A DNA stretch of 64,000 nt from Spirosoma fluviale. GTDB lineage: Bacteria; Bacteroidota; Bacteroidia; Cytophagales; Spirosomataceae. A program made the translations under genes and the position numbers. The DNA is taken from NCBI RefSeq assembly GCF_900230225.1, contig NZ_OCNH01000001.1, positions 682,001-746,000 of the forward strand, given 5' to 3'. Below, piece by piece: positions 1-7,692 of the stretch. Below the pieces are notes generated by a model that was given only the letters and a program-made list of their open reading frames with translations, had not been told where the DNA came from and ran no database searches. Position 1 is the stretch's first letter; each line of letters opens with the position of its first letter.

Positions 1-2
1 AG

Positions 3-215
3 CCGTATATGAAACGATGGTGGATTCCCGGAACGATTATCGGCTACGAACATACCTTTGTGCATCAGGCGGCTGATTTCTTCCTGAGTCTCGAAACGGG
101 GGAGTCCTGTGCACCAACGTTTCAGGATGCGCTGGAGACACAGAAAGTATGCGAAGCCGTTATTGAATCGGCAACGTCGAGAAGCTGGAAAGAAACGGGG
201 GCTAAAAACATTTAG
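3..215 (+). CDS. Gfo/Idh/MocA family oxidoreductase, C-terminal end (partial)
   Basis: Only the last ~70 residues are in the window; the frame is open to the left edge, so the internal ATG at 9 is probably not the start. The text [22 protein letters not shown] followed by an acidic Phe-Gln-Asp-Ala helix resembles the C-terminal end of Gfo/Idh/MocA sugar-type NAD(P)-dependent dehydrogenases, where a Glu-His-Thr-Phe segment precedes the terminal helix. The Rossmann domain lies outside, so cofactor and substrate cannot be judged. A rho-independent terminator follows the stop, so this is the last gene of its transcript. Confidence 0.6.
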   Translation, partial: PYMKRWWIPGTIIGYEHTFVHQAADFFLSLETGESCAPTFQDALETQKVCEAVIESATSRSWKETGAKNI

Positions 216-233
216 TGTTTGTTGACCTCGAAT

Positions 234-265
234 AAAAAGTGGATGCCTCAGGTGTCCACTTTTTT
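234..265 (+). terminator. rho-independent terminator after the Gfo/Idh gene
   Basis: AAAAAGTGGA is matched by its reverse complement TCCACTTTTT across an 11-nt loop, ending in a T run. It lies 19 bases after the stop of the partial oxidoreductase. The remaining bases to the next gene (266-451) show nothing I can name. Confidence 0.75.
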
Positions 266-451
266 GTGTCCGGCCAGTAATGAAGTTACTGTCTTTCTCC
301 CAATTAACTTTTGCATCTCTCTGGAAAGTCAATATAAATGAAGGTGCATATATGAAAAAATTATCAATGATTTGGCAGCGGAGATGATTACCTGTGCTGA
401 AAAGTCCCTAATTTGTAGCTTGTTCCATTGACAACCTGACTCGTTATCCCT

Positions 452-3256
452 ATGATTCAAAAAATTCTTCTTTCGTTTATGCTTGTCCTGTCGCTGGGCG
501 TTTTAGCGGTTCAGGCGCAGACAATTCCAACTCCCAAAGAACATTTTGGCTTTAACATTGGTGATGACTATCATCTGGCCACTTACACGCAAACCGAAGC
601 CTATTTTAAAAAGCTGGCAGCATCGGATCGAACCAAACTGACAGACATCGGCCTGACGGAAGAAGGACGCCATCAGTTTATGATGATTGTTTCTTCGCCC
701 GAAAACCTGAAGAAACTTGATACCTACAAGAGCATTTCGCAAAGGCTTGCCCGCGCCGAGGGTATTAGCGAAGAACAGGCTCGTGCGCTTTCTGCCGAAG
801 GGAAAGCTATCGTCTGGATTGACGGCGGGTTGCACGCTACTGAGACGGTAGGTACGCACCAACTGATCGAAACGGCTTATCAACTGGTGAGTCGTAAAGA
901 TCCTGAAACGCTCAAAATTCTTGATAATGTCGTGATTCTGATGACCCACGCCAATCCGGACGGCCAGGAGATCGTATCGAACTGGTACATGCGCAACCCA
1001 ACGCCCGAAAAGCGGACGCTGGACAATTTACCCCGCCTATATCAGAAATACGTGGGGCACGATAACAACCGCGATTTCTTCATCATGAACATGAAGGAAT
1101 CCCAGAATATCGGTCGTCAGTTATTCGTGGAATGGATGCCGCAGATCATGTACAACCACCACCAGCGCGGCCCGGCTGGTTCGGTTTTGGCCGGACCTCC
1201 TTATCGTGATCCGTTCAACTACGTGTTCGATCCATTAATGATCACCGGTATCGATGCGTTGGGTGCGGCCATGATTAACCGGCTGAATGCTGAGAACAAG
1301 CCAGGTTTTACCCGTCTTGGCGGTTCTGTTTTCTCGACCTGGTACAATGGTGGCCTGCGTACAACCACGCACTTTCACAATATGATTGGCTTGCTAACCG
1401 AAATTATTGGTAACCCAACCCCCGAAGATGTTCCACTCGTACCTAGTCGCCTGATTCCGAATGGGAATACGCCGTTCCCGGTTACTCCGCAGAAATGGCA
1501 CTTCAAGCAGTCGATTGATTATTCCGTATCGCTGAACTACGCGACGCTGAACTATGCTGCCCGCCATGCCGACGAGTTGCTGTATAACATCTACCGTATG
1601 GGCATGAACTCCATCGAGCGGGGCAGTAAAGATTACTGGACCTTGTCGCCCAAGCGGATTGATGCCATCACACAGGCTTATCAGGCCGATCAGAAGAAAG
1701 CTCCTGGTAGCGGTGCTGCCGCAACGGATCAATATGGTTTGTTACCCCGTGGCGCTTCCGGTATGCCTATTAAATACTACGATACAATCATGAAAGCTCC
1801 GGTGCTGCGTGACCCGCGTGGATTTATTATCACGGCCAACCAGCCTGATTTTCCAACGGCGGTGAAATTTGTGAATGCTCTGATTAAAACGGGCATTCAA
1901 ATCCAGGTAGCTACGGCTGATTTTTCGGTGGCAGGCAAAAAGTATCCGGCGGGCTCCTACATCGTTAAGACCGATCAGGCGTTCCGGCCGCACGTAATTG
2001 ATATGTTTGAACCACAGGATCACCCCAACGATTTTCAGTATCCGGGCGGTCCGCCGGTGCGTCCTTACGATGCGGCTGGCTGGACACTGGCTTTCCAGAT
2101 GGGTGTTCAGTTTGACCGGGTGCTGAATGGCTTTGATGGACCATTCAAAAAACTACCCTATGGCGAACTTCAATCGCCCAAAGGTCATGTCGATGGTTCT
2201 GCCGTGGCAGGCTACGTGCTGGGAGCGCGGGCCAATAATTCGTTTATCGCTGTCAATGACCTGCTTAAATCGGGTGTTGAGGTCTACCGGCTACCAAATG
2301 GAACCGGTGATAAATCGGGTGTTGAAGCCGGGTCGTTCTTTGTGCCAGCCTCTGCCAAAGCGAAGTCGCTTCTGGATAAGTCAGTCAATGATCTGGGACT
2401 TGACGTAATGGGCCTGGCCAAAAAACCAACGGCGTCGATGATTAAGGTTGCGCCGATGCGTATTGCTTTGTGGGATACCTACGGTGGGTCAATGCCCTCT
2501 GGTTGGGTACGCTGGTTGATGGAACAGTATCACTTCCCGATGCAGTTGATTTATGCCCAGGACATCGATGCCGGTGATCTGAAGAAAAAATATGATGTGA
2601 TTGTCTTCGTTACTCGCGCCATTCCTGCAATGGGAAATGCCGCAGGTGGTCGGGGCGAAGGCGAGTATGGCGGTGGCAGAGAGCCCAAAGCGGAAGAGCT
2701 GCCAAGTGAATACCGCCCCTGGTTAGGAAAAATCACCCCCGATAAGTCGATCCCGCAGCTAAAGAAGTTTATGGAAGCAGGCGGCAACGTGATCACTATT
2801 GGCTCCAGTACGAACCTGGCTTATCACCTTGGGTTACCCGTGAAAAATGCGCTGGTCGAGATGACCACCAGCGGACAGGAGCGACCCCTTGCGGCTGAGA
2901 AATACTATATTCCAGGCAGCATTCTGCAAATCGATCTGGATTCTACGCAGCAGGCTACGTGGGGTATGCCCTCAAAAACGGATGTTTATTTCGATGCCAG
3001 TCCGGTATTTAAAATAGCGCCCGATGCCATCGCTAAAGGCGAAGTAAAACCACTGGCCTGGTTCTCGACTGCAAAGCCTTTACGTAGCGGCTGGGCGTGG
3101 GGGCAATCGTATTTACAGGATGGCGTTGCCGCGTTTATGGCACCTGTCGGTTCTGGGAAACTGCTTGCCTTCGGGCCGGAAATTACCTTCCGCGCACAGG
3201 CGCAGGGAACGTTTAAGTTGCTCTTCAATCAGCTTTATGCAGTGAAGATGCCTTAA
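452..3256 (+). CDS. Secreted M14-family zinc carboxypeptidase
   Basis: A 934-residue exported metallopeptidase. A signal peptide is clear (Lys near the N-terminus, hydrophobic stretch 5-19, likely cut after VQA at 20-22). The M14 zinc motif HxxE appears as His128-Ala-Thr-Glu131 after a WIDGGLH strand, and a likely third ligand lies in YNHHQRG near residue 235; the TEIIG segment near 318 could carry the catalytic Glu. The C-terminal third lacks these motifs and may be a class I glutamine-amidotransferase-like or other accessory fold. It is about three times longer than classical carboxypeptidase A but typical of large Bacteroidota M14 proteins. It stands alone between two terminators. It probably trims peptides in the periplasm or outside the cell; substrate unknown. 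Confidence 0.85.
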   Translation: MIQKILLSFMLVLSLGVLAVQAQTIPTPKEHFGFNIGDDYHLATYTQTEAYFKKLAASDRTKLTDIGLTEEGRHQFMMIVSSPENLKKLDTYKSISQRLARAEGISEEQARALSAEGKAIVWIDGGLHATETVGTHQLIETAYQLVSRKDPETLKILDNVVILMTHANPDGQEIVSNWYMRNPTPEKRTLDNLPRLYQKYVGHDNNRDFFIMNMKESQNIGRQLFVEWMPQIMYNHHQRGPAGSVLAGPPYRDPFNYVFDPLMITGIDALGAAMINRLNAENKPGFTRLGGSVFSTWYNGGLRTTTHFHNMIGLLTEIIGNPTPEDVPLVPSRLIPNGNTPFPVTPQKWHFKQSIDYSVSLNYATLNYAARHADELLYNIYRMGMNSIERGSKDYWTLSPKRIDAITQAYQADQKKAPGSGAAATDQYGLLPRGASGMPIKYYDTIMKAPVLRDPRGFIITANQPDFPTAVKFVNALIKTGIQIQVATADFSVAGKKYPAGSYIVKTDQAFRPHVIDMFEPQDHPNDFQYPGGPPVRPYDAAGWTLAFQMGVQFDRVLNGFDGPFKKLPYGELQSPKGHVDGSAVAGYVLGARANNSFIAVNDLLKSGVEVYRLPNGTGDKSGVEAGSFFVPASAKAKSLLDKSVNDLGLDVMGLAKKPTASMIKVAPMRIALWDTYGGSMPSGWVRWLMEQYHFPMQLIYAQDIDAGDLKKKYDVIVFVTRAIPAMGNAAGGRGEGEYGGGREPKAEELPSEYRPWLGKITPDKSIPQLKKFMEAGGNVITIGSSTNLAYHLGLPVKNALVEMTTSGQERPLAAEKYYIPGSILQIDLDSTQQATWGMPSKTDVYFDASPVFKIAPDAIAKGEVKPLAWFSTAKPLRSGWAWGQSYLQDGVAAFMAPVGSGKLLAFGPEITFRAQAQGTFKLLFNQLYAVKMP

Positions 3257-3277
3257 ATATGTTTGAATTTGTGACAT

Positions 3278-3318
3278 AAAAGGAAAGCCTGACCAAGTAT
3301 CGGTCAGGCTTTCCTTTT
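3278..3318. terminator. bidirectional terminator between convergent genes
   Basis: A perfect 17-nt inverted repeat (AAAAGGAAAGCCTGACC and its complement) with a 7-nt loop, A-rich on one side and T-rich on the other, so it can stop transcripts from both the M14 gene and the minus-strand sigma-factor operon. Confidence 0.85.
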
Positions 3319-3337
3319 GGGCGGCTGGTGTTAAAGC

Positions 3338-3772
3338 TTAATTTGAGTTATTAAGCTTGTTCAAAAGCATTTTATTGAACATTTGTTCTGTATTATATAA
3401 TTCTTTTAGCTGAGCCGGGCTAATTACTTTCAGAAAACGACTCATGTATTCCTGATCAAGGTCGGCCAGTTTTTGTTTAGTAGCGTTAACTTCCCGCAGC
3501 CCGTCGACCAATTGGTTATCATTCACGTTACTGCGCGACGGTTCGTTGTTTAACTGCCGAATTCGCCGGTTTAATTCCTGCTTTTTAGCGTTGTATTCAT
3601 TATAAACAGCCCAAAACTGGGGAGCCTGATCAGTAGTCAGGTTAAGGCGATTGGTAATTAATCCAATCTTTGCCGATTCAATTTTCTGGCGTCCGTTGAG
3701 ATCGTTTTGCGCGTAGACAAGTTGAGTCGTTAGCGTCAGGGCAATCATCCAGCCAATCCATGCGTGTTTCAT
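3338..3772 (-). CDS. Periplasmic LTXXQ/Spy-like protein of the sigma-factor operon
   Basis: About 144 residues from the Met that opens a good signal peptide (MKHAWIGWMIALTLTTQLVYAQ). Two upstream in-frame ATGs (3790, 3811) exist, the latter overlapping the preceding gene by 11 bases. The mature part is helical and charged. It contains NRLNLTTDQAPQFWAVYNEY and a second copy-like VISPAQLKELY, resembling the paired LTXXQ helices of Spy/CpxP-type periplasmic proteins, which sense or chaperone misfolded envelope proteins. It is third in a run with an ECF sigma factor and a one-TM protein, so a role in an envelope stress circuit is a reasonable inference. Function is not proven by any catalytic motif. 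Confidence 0.65.
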   Translation of the reverse strand: MKHAWIGWMIALTLTTQLVYAQNDLNGRQKIESAKIGLITNRLNLTTDQAPQFWAVYNEYNAKKQELNRRIRQLNNEPSRSNVNDNQLVDGLREVNATKQKLADLDQEYMSRFLKVISPAQLKELYNTEQMFNKMLLNKLNNSN

Positions 3773-3800
3773 CGCGGTAAAGTTAACCATGCTAAATAAA

Positions 3801-4265
3801 TCAGGAGCCAATAGTCGGATTGTCTGACAAATACTCGTCCTTAATATGCTGCTGAATGTCGGTGGGTAGTACGTTCAGATACTGAATCGCCGTGGTGTCG
3901 GTTCCGAGCGATGAGTGAAGTTGCTGGCTATCGGCCAGTTCATCTGCATTGATGCCCTGCTCATCAAGGTAAGCACTAATGACTTCATCACTCACGCCGG
4001 CCAGTGCTTCATTAGGTAAAGACTCCTGCCGCTGTGGTATTGTTTGCCAAACGAGCAGCGCAATCAGACTGGCACCCACCAGCGATGCTGTTGTGCGTTG
4101 CCAGGACCAGCTAATGCTGAAGGCTGGTTTAGCTTTATGTTGGACACGCGCCTGTACCCGAGCGGGCAGCGTATCGAAATAACCATCCGGTGCCGCAAAC
4201 GGAAGTTGCCGCATCGGGTGTTCAGGTGGTAGTTCGTCGAGCCTAAAGTTTCTATCCTCGTTCAT
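3801..4265 (-). CDS. One-TM anti-sigma-like protein
   Basis: A 154-residue protein directly downstream of an ECF sigma gene. The N-terminal ~55 residues are predicted cytoplasmic and carry FAAPDGYFDTLPARVQARV, a segment seen repeatedly in Bacteroidota proteins encoded next to ECF sigma factors. One hydrophobic helix follows (about residues 58-72, TTASLVGASLIALLVWQ), then an acidic periplasmic tail. No zinc-binding ZAS motif (HxxxCxxC) is present. Position and topology suggest an inner-membrane anti-sigma or accessory regulator; there is no direct motif proof. The downstream LTXXQ-like gene starts at or near its stop. Confidence 0.6.
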   Translation of the reverse strand: MNEDRNFRLDELPPEHPMRQLPFAAPDGYFDTLPARVQARVQHKAKPAFSISWSWQRTTASLVGASLIALLVWQTIPQRQESLPNEALAGVSDEVISAYLDEQGINADELADSQQLHSSLGTDTTAIQYLNVLPTDIQQHIKDEYLSDNPTIGS

Positions 4266-4334
4266 GGTAAGTGGTGTGTGTATTACACAATTCTTTCTCA
4301 GTTCAGGTATTGGACACTGCCCAACGGCGGTGGT

Positions 4335-4907
4335 TTAATCAACGGTATCCGTTTTCGTTATAAAATCCTCAATTTTTTTAACGGCCAGGTGGTACGATGC
4401 TTTTAGCGCTCCAACGGATGTTCCCGTGATTTCCGCAATCTCCTCGTACTTCATGTCATCAAAGTACTTCATGTTAAATACGAGCCGCTGTTTATCGGGA
4501 AGTTTTAGTAGGGCCTTCTGAAGCTTCATTTGGACCTCCTCACCGCTTGGCTCGCTGCCCGATGTAACATAGGCGGAGTTGCTTTCCAGTTTTTCCATCA
4601 ACTCGCCCTCTACGTCACCAATGGGTAGGAAAAACCGTCGGCGTTTTTTGTTGAGGAAGTTAAGGCATTCGTTGGTCGCAATACGGTATACCCAGGTATA
4701 TAACTGACTATCACCCCGAAACTGTTCCAGGCTGTTCCAGACTTTTATAAACGTTTCCTGCACCAAATCATCGGCATCGTCGTGGTCGATAACCATTTTG
4801 CGGATGTGCCAATAGATTTTCTGCTGATACTTGCGTACCAGCAGATTAAAGGCGTAGTTCCGGCTCGACGGGTCGCGGTATTTAACGAGGATCTCTTCGT
4901 CAGTCAT
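4335..4907 (-). CDS. ECF RNA polymerase sigma factor
   Basis: About 190 residues. Region 2 is recognisable in DADDLVQETFIKVWNSL and LYTWVYRIATNECLNFL (-10 recognition), and region 4 in LPDKQRLVFNMKYFDDM followed by the helix-turn-helix YEEIAEITGTSVGALKASYH (-35 recognition). The start chosen is MTDEEI; a longer reading (from 4928) would add seven residues encoded by a dispersed palindromic repeat and is less likely. It heads an operon with the one-TM protein and the LTXXQ-like protein, and probably directs RNA polymerase to an envelope regulon that may include its own operon. Confidence 0.9.
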   Translation of the reverse strand: MTDEEILVKYRDPSSRNYAFNLLVRKYQQKIYWHIRKMVIDHDDADDLVQETFIKVWNSLEQFRGDSQLYTWVYRIATNECLNFLNKKRRRFFLPIGDVEGELMEKLESNSAYVTSGSEPSGEEVQMKLQKALLKLPDKQRLVFNMKYFDDMKYEEIAEITGTSVGALKASYHLAVKKIEDFITKTDTVD

Positions 4908-4916
4908 TCGTTCTAT

Positions 4917-4997
4917 GTAGAGACGCAATACCTTGCGTCTCTGCTGACCGGATGGTCTTTGCTGACGCGAAGAAGACGCAAGGTATTGCGTCTCTAC
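4917..4997. repeat. Inverted pair of GTAGAGACGCAA repeat units
   Basis: Two 24-nt units, perfect reverse complements of each other (4917-4940 and 4974-4997), separated by 33 bases. Each unit is itself a small hairpin: AGACGCAA, TACC loop, TTGCGTCT. The right unit ends on the first base of the stop codon of the transketolase gene. A third unit lies at 5958-5981. Confidence 0.8.
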
Positions 4998-5950
4998 TAT
5001 TTTCTTGCTATTACTTTCTTCACCTGCTCAACAATTTTGTCGGCGGTGAGTCCATATTTTTGCATCAATTGGTCGGGTGTTGCGCTTTCGCCGAAGGTGT
5101 CGTGGACGCCAACGTACTCCAGTGGAGCGGGGTAGTAGCGGGCCAGAACCTGCGCTACACTGTCTCCTAATCCACCATTTATCATGTGCTCTTCGGCTGA
5201 TACCGCACAACCCGTTTTCTTGACCGAAGCCAAAATAGCCTCTTCATCTAACGGTTTAATCGTGTGAATGTTGATAATGTCAGCTTCAATCCCTTCTTCG
5301 GCCAGGATTTCACCAGCTTTGATGGCTTCCCAAACGAGGTGACCCGTGCAGAAGATAGAGACATCTTTGCCTTCATTTACAGTCCAGGCTTTGCCAATTT
5401 CGAACTTTTGATCGGCTGGGGTAAAGACCGGAATCACTGGCCGCCCGAAGCGCAGATAAACCGGGCCAACGTATTCAGCAATGGCAAGGGTAGCCGCTTT
5501 AGTCTGGTTATAATCGCAGGGATTGATAACGGTCATGTTGGGAAGCATCTTCATCATGCCCAAATCCTCCAGAATCTGGTGTGTCGCTCCGTCTTCGCCC
5601 AGAGTCAAGCCTGCGTGGGATGCGCATATTTTAACGTTCTTGTTCGAATACGCCACAGACTGCCGGATCTGGTCATACACCCGACCGGTAGCGAAATTGG
5701 CGAAGGTAGTAGCGAAGGGGATGTGGCCACCAATGGTAAGGCCTGCCGATACACCAATCATGTTGGCTTCGGCAATACCGCACTGAACGAAGCGTTCGGG
5801 GTTTTCTTTAATGAACGTATCTAGTTTCAGTGAACCGGCCAGGTCGGCTGTTAGCGCAATAACGTTGGGGTTTGAGCGGCCCAACTCAGCAATACCCGCG
5901 CCGAATCCCGAACGCGTATCTTTTTTCTCTGTGTATTCGTATTTTTTCAT
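4997..5950 (-). CDS. Transketolase, C-terminal subunit (split type)
   Basis: A 317-residue protein covering the pyrimidine-binding and C-terminal domains of transketolase. The segments ALTADLAGSLKLD, RFVQCGIAEANMIGVSAGL (with the TPP-activating Glu in GIAEANM) and FATTFANFATGRVYDQIRQS are characteristic; GVHDTFGESATPDQLMQKYGL is typical of the C-terminal domain. The N-terminal TPP/Mg-binding half is a separate gene at 7693-8550 on the same strand. Together they form a heterotetrameric transketolase of the pentose phosphate pathway, transferring two-carbon units between sugar phosphates. Such halves are normally adjacent; here an ATPase/Toprim-like pair separates them. The gene is flanked on both sides by GTAGAGACGCAA repeats. 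Confidence 0.9.
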   Translation of the reverse strand: MKKYEYTEKKDTRSGFGAGIAELGRSNPNVIALTADLAGSLKLDTFIKENPERFVQCGIAEANMIGVSAGLTIGGHIPFATTFANFATGRVYDQIRQSVAYSNKNVKICASHAGLTLGEDGATHQILEDLGMMKMLPNMTVINPCDYNQTKAATLAIAEYVGPVYLRFGRPVIPVFTPADQKFEIGKAWTVNEGKDVSIFCTGHLVWEAIKAGEILAEEGIEADIINIHTIKPLDEEAILASVKKTGCAVSAEEHMINGGLGDSVAQVLARYYPAPLEYVGVHDTFGESATPDQLMQKYGLTADKIVEQVKKVIARK

Positions 5951-5957
5951 GGTCTAT

Positions 5958-5981
5958 GTAGAGACGCAATACTTTGCGTCT
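5958..5981. repeat. Solo GTAGAGACGCAA repeat unit
   Basis: A single unit matching the pair at 4917-4997 except for one C/T change in the loop. It fills the gap between the DUF4276 gene and the transketolase C-terminal subunit gene, 7 bases before the latter's start codon, and could form a small hairpin in the mRNA leader. Confidence 0.75.
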
Positions 5982-5984
5982 GTG

Positions 5985-6560
5985 TTAGTTCGCCGAAGCG
6001 AGAGTTTGCAATTTGGTTAAAAAATAACTGGCACTGGGGCAATTTGGGTGCTTGGCGGCATTTTCGATAGTGAAGCCATTGACTAGCATTGTTCTGGCAA
6101 ATACCTTTTTATCACCTATTCCCCTGCCTGTATACTGTTTGCGCAGGGCAACTAATAGTTCAAATGGGTTAATAATTGTCTCTGGTAAATCACAGGTAAA
6201 ACTTGTTTGAAATAAAGTTGACAGCGTATTAGAATCGGCTAGAAACCAGGCTTCCAATTCTTGAACAGCGATACAAACTTCTGTATCCTCAGCCTGATAA
6301 ACTTCGTTTTTTACGGCCGAAAACGATTTGGCATTGTCCATATCACGTAAAATAACAACATAGACTGCACCTGAGTCACGCAATAATTGCACCTGCGTAA
6401 TCATACGTTGGCTGCTGGATTTCAAATTGCCTTTGCCATCCATATCAATGACATCGCCTACTTGTTCAATTCCTTTCGACTGTAGATACGCTTTGAACTC
6501 AGTTGCTTTCAGAATAATCTTTTCACAGGCACCTTCCACAATAAACCCAACCTTTACCAC
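5985..6560 (-). CDS. DUF4276-like Toprim-fold protein, partner of AAA ATPase
   Basis: About 191 residues from a GTG start. The start follows an unusually good Shine-Dalgarno sequence and overlaps the end of the ATPase gene by 7 bases, which implies translational coupling. Sequence features match a DUF4276/Toprim-like nuclease: an initial VGFIVEG strand with Glu9 and Glu13, an acidic DMD triad at 73-75 after a VVIL strand, and VCIAVQELEAWFLAD with Glu101 and Glu103. Toprim domains use one Glu and a DxD pair to bind metal for DNA or RNA cleavage. By analogy to split OLD-like systems (for example PARIS AriA/AriB) it would be the effector nuclease gated by the upstream ATPase. This is inferred; the local sequence looks AT-richer than neighbouring genes, suggesting transfer. 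Confidence 0.7.
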   Translation of the reverse strand: MVKVGFIVEGACEKIILKATEFKAYLQSKGIEQVGDVIDMDGKGNLKSSSQRMITQVQLLRDSGAVYVVILRDMDNAKSFSAVKNEVYQAEDTEVCIAVQELEAWFLADSNTLSTLFQTSFTCDLPETIINPFELLVALRKQYTGRGIGDKKVFARTMLVNGFTIENAAKHPNCPSASYFLTKLQTLASAN

Positions 6561-7627
6561 GGTAAGCCACCTCCTAAAGCTCCGGTAAGCCAAGCTTCAT
6601 CGGTTGGCATGTCGTACAGGTTTCGATCCTTAATTTGCCTGATTTGAGTGGCTCCTTCTCGCTTATTCACCAAAACGATTTCTTCGGTTGTCAGACAACG
6701 AACCAGTGATTCCGAATGCGTATTAAGCCAAATATAATGCCCCTTTTCTTCACACTGTTTACGGAAAAAGTCAACTAAGGTCATTAATACTTGGGGATGC
6801 AAACCGTTCTCAGGCTCCTCAATGCATAAGAATTGGGGCTCCTCACTTTGATAAACTGCGGTCAAAAGAGCGAGAATGTTGAACGTGCCATCGGAGATTA
6901 GCTCACGGGAAAAAGGACGGTCGTAAAATTGGTCATAGTACAACAAAGTATCTTCACCCGTTAATTTATTCCTTACAATTTCTACTTTGTCAAAGCTTGG
7001 AATAAATAAGCTAAGCCATTCATTGAATTCACTGGTTATAGCCGAATCGTTTAACAGTCTACCCAGTACCTTTTCAAGATTTAAGGCCGACAGTGAAAGG
7101 CGGGCATCACTGGTGCCGTTTATTTTTTGGTACTGATTCTTCCCGACGAATAGTCTGGAGAATTTTTTAAAGAATAAATTAAAATCTGCAAGCGCTAAAG
7201 GATTATCAGACGAAAAAGAATGATAGTTATGTGAGGAAGAATCTGCGTGCTTTTCTCCAACAAGTTGGCCATCATTATAAATTTTAGCACCGAAACCTTG
7301 TCCTCCTACATCCGGATTGCGGTTTGTTTCTGCATTGAAAAACCTTTTGTAGCTGCTATCAAATGTTTCGAACTTGCATTCGAAGGAAAAATACAACCTA
7401 TCAGTGGTAGCTTTTCTATTAATGAAATTATCTATTCCCCCGAATATGTCATTAAGCAGTAAACCATCATCTACTGTTCTGGAATAATTTATAAACTCCA
7501 AAGCCTCGAAAATATTCGATTTGCCCGACCCGTTAGGGCCAACAAAGACCGTGAACGGATTCGGCTCAATGAGCTCGATCTGTTCAATGGACTTGAAATT
7601 TTCGATGATCAGGCGTTTGATTTTCAT
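6554..7627 (-). CDS. AAA family (OLD/SMC-like) ATPase
   Basis: A 357-residue ATPase of the AAA_21/AAA_15 type. It begins MKIKRLIIENFKSIEQIELI, the standard first strand of this family. Walker A is GPNGSGKS at 30-37, an ABC-signature-like SDGT at 245-248, Walker B FLCIEEPE at 266-273 with catalytic Glu, and a His switch in THSES at 303-307. The middle (about 60-240) lacks the long coiled coil of SMC proteins. The gene overlaps the Toprim-like gene, so the two are likely one complex. ATPase plus Toprim pairs are a recurrent anti-phage design. Its position between two transketolase halves, bordered by hairpin elements, suggests an insertion. Target and trigger unknown. Confidence 0.8.
   Translation of the reverse strand: MKIKRLIIENFKSIEQIELIEPNPFTVFVGPNGSGKSNIFEALEFINYSRTVDDGLLLNDIFGGIDNFINRKATTDRLYFSFECKFETFDSSYKRFFNAETNRNPDVGGQGFGAKIYNDGQLVGEKHADSSSHNYHSFSSDNPLALADFNLFFKKFSRLFVGKNQYQKINGTSDARLSLSALNLEKVLGRLLNDSAITSEFNEWLSLFIPSFDKVEIVRNKLTGEDTLLYYDQFYDRPFSRELISDGTFNILALLTAVYQSEEPQFLCIEEPENGLHPQVLMTLVDFFRKQCEEKGHYIWLNTHSESLVRCLTTEEIVLVNKREGATQIRQIKDRNLYDMPTDEAWLTGALGGGLPW
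6569..6575 (-). promoter_or_regulatory. Strong Shine-Dalgarno for the DUF4276 gene
   Basis: AGGAGGT on the minus strand, eight bases before a GTG at 6560. It lies inside the last codons of the ATPase gene and decides the start; an upstream in-frame TTG (6593) has no such site. Such a perfect site is rare in this window. Confidence 0.7.
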
Positions 7628-7633
7628 AGCGAG

Positions 7634-7690
7634 GGCGAAAACAGGCTCCGGCTGTTTATTTTAGTAAAACAGCCGGAGCCTGTTTTCGCC
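7634..7690. repeat. CAGGCTCCGG hairpin element, copy 1
   Basis: A perfect 24-nt inverted repeat (7634-7657 / 7667-7690) with a 9-nt loop, placed in the 65-base gap between the transketolase N-terminal gene and the ATPase. Its core AAACAGGCTCCGGCTGTTT is found again at 44402-44474. It may work as a partial terminator within the operon. Confidence 0.8.
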
Positions 7691-7692
7691 TT

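Noticed and set aside
503-949. Long minus-strand reading frame within the M14 gene
   Set aside because: It opposes a clear peptidase with signal peptide and zinc motif, and its translation has no family features.
5264-5824. Plus-strand reading frame opposite transketolase
   Set aside because: It is the complement of conserved transketolase codons.
5985-6593. TTG start for the DUF4276 gene at 6593
   Set aside because: The GTG at 6560 has a strong Shine-Dalgarno at the right distance and gives the expected N-terminus of the family.
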